Source of the DNA: Bacillota bacterium
Lineage (GTDB): Bacteria; Bacillota; UBA4882; UBA8346
Reading direction: 5' to 3'
Length of the DNA: 5,932 bases
NCBI GenBank assembly: GCA_003501365.1
Contig: DNPP01000240.1
Coordinates: 5,118 to 11,049 of the forward strand
Shown: positions 5,378-5,932 of the stretch, piece by piece
How positions within the stretch are numbered: the first letter of the stretch is position 1
How the letters are laid out: each line of letters starts with the position of its first letter
The notes under the pieces: model-generated
Told to the model about the DNA's origin: nothing
Database searches by the model: none
Seen by the model: the letters and a program-made list of their open reading frames with translations, nothing else
Made by a program: the position numbers and the translations under genes

Positions 5378-5683
5378 TTGGGAGATTGGCTCGAAAGAGG
5401 AAGATTTGGAGAACCCGACACATTTTATTTGCAACAAATGGTTAATCGAGATAACTTCCCTCAAAGTCAAGAAGATTGGATAGTTCCGGGAAGTTTACAT
5501 AATGTACGATTGGGTCGGGTTGAGGCAATAACTGTTGGAAGAGCAGGTCAGAAAAAAATATCCTTGCTTCAAAAATTCGAAGATGCTTCGTTTAGTGGGC
5601 TTGCCGAACGTCGTAAACACAGGGTTACTGCTTCGGGCGCGGTAATCGAAGGAGCAGGTTCGAAGAAGAAAGATAATTCATGA
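5378..5683 (+). CDS. Hypothetical protein in the inter-attC cassette
   Basis: This is the only long ORF between the two attC-like sites. The frame is open from 5330, with TTG 5378 as a possible start (101 codons) and ATG 5438 as the alternative (81 codons). Neither has a good Shine-Dalgarno, which lowers confidence. The predicted product contains 'GDWLERGRFGEPDTFYLQQM', 'SQEDWIVPGSLHNVRLGR' and a basic tail. No domain is recognised, and there is no membrane segment or signal. The last 25 or so codons run into attC site B (from 5610), so the C-terminal residues ('VTASGAVIEGAGSKKKDNS') are attC sequence read as protein. That is common for cassette genes. It may also be a remnant of a longer gene. 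Confidence 0.4.
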   Translation: MGDWLERGRFGEPDTFYLQQMVNRDNFPQSQEDWIVPGSLHNVRLGRVEAITVGRAGQKKISLLQKFEDASFSGLAERRKHRVTASGAVIEGAGSKKKDNS

Positions 5684-5792
5684 AGTTGATCCAAGAAGTT
5701 GACTCACGGTGTTGGCGCGCCACATCCGTCCGGCTAAGTCGGCGTGGCCACTAAGCCGGACGGATGTCAGTAACCCTGGGACGTTAGCTGAC
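5610..5792 (+). other. attC-like integron recombination site B
   Basis: The design is the same as site A, with different box sequences that still pair. L'' GTTACTG (5624-5630) and L' CAGTAAC (5768-5774) are perfect complements. R'' GTC-GTAAAC (5610-5618) pairs with R' GTTAGC-T-GAC (5783-5792), with one A-A mismatch, one G-T and a bulged T. R-L spacers are 5 and 8 bases. The internal stem ACATCCGTCCGGCT (5722-5735) / AGCCGGACGGATGT (5754-5767) is a perfect 14 bp, capped by AAGTCGGCGTGGCCACTA. Outside the stems the interior also aligns with site A, for example 'CTGCTTCGGG' after L'' and 'ATGAAGTT' followed by 'GAAG' near 5681-5694. Distance between equivalent R' points of A and B is 504 bp, a normal cassette size. 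Confidence 0.68.
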
Positions 5793-5932
5793 ATTGCCTA
5801 AAGAGAGCCAATCGTGGCATCGTACCGTGCTGTTAGTAAGAAGTACTGTAAGTAATTGATTTCTTGGTGGGGTAAATAAGTATTATAAAGAAAAACACCC
5901 ATAAAAGGATGTTAAAAAAAATTCAGTCGGCG
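5793..5932. other. No gene seen; start of the next cassette or flank
   Basis: These 140 bases contain no ORF of note. They are AT-rich after 5850. The final bases AGTCGGCG repeat the loop core of both attC-like sites, so another copy may begin at the window edge, but its left boxes were not found. Confidence 0.4.

Noticed and set aside
5102..5932. CRISPR array from the repeated loop core
   Set aside because: Only two full copies about 500 bp apart, with variable arms. No regular short repeat-spacer pattern and no cas genes.

Overview
This 5.9-kb accessory segment has no housekeeping genes. Its genes use strong Shine-Dalgarno sites (GGAGG, AAGGAG) and AT-rich intergenic DNA with TATAAT-type promoters. 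The gene families (a group II intron maturase, a membrane protein with an Ig-like partner, HigBA, DUF4160/DUF2442) suggest a Gram-positive anaerobe of the clostridial or Peptococcaceae kind. That assignment is inference with moderate-to-low confidence.

Layout, left to right. (1) Positions 1 to about 1300 hold the 3' part of a group II intron. Its reverse transcriptase/maturase has lost the catalytic centre and also carries a stop codon, and it is followed by folded domain V/VI-like RNA. (2) Positions 1367-2434 hold a tightly overlapping set on the + strand: a 29-residue cysteine-rich small ORF, a single-pass membrane protein of unknown function, and a bacterial Ig-like-domain protein. (3) Positions 2435-3142 are non-coding and contain copy 1 of a dispersed repeat that ends in a long palindrome. 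(4) Positions 3143-3771, minus strand, hold a toxin-first HigB/HigA-type toxin-antitoxin operon with a 20-bp inverted repeat as candidate operator. (5) Positions 3865-4440 are non-coding and contain copy 2 of the dispersed repeat and a second, orphan group II intron 3' end. (6) Positions 4424-5090 hold a promoter, a DUF4160-DUF2442 gene pair and a terminator. (7) Positions 5102-5792 hold two related structures of about 185 bp flanking one small ORF.

The most notable result is region 7. Both structures have the architecture of integron attC recombination sites: outer R''/R' and inner L''/L' boxes are inverted repeats separated by short unpaired spacers, and the R' boxes read GTTAGCC and GTTAGCT. 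The L boxes differ between the two sites, yet each pairs perfectly within its own site, and a large internal stem has changed its sequence on both arms while keeping an almost identical loop. The right end of the window is therefore best read as part of a gene-cassette array. DUF4160-DUF2442 would be the payload of one cassette, and an unrecognised ORF the payload of the next (about 504 bp). No integrase gene is present in the window.

Taken together, the window looks like a genomic island of small selfish or stabilising modules (toxin-antitoxin, the DUF4160/DUF2442 pair, intron debris, palindromic repeats), with integron-type cassettes at its right side.
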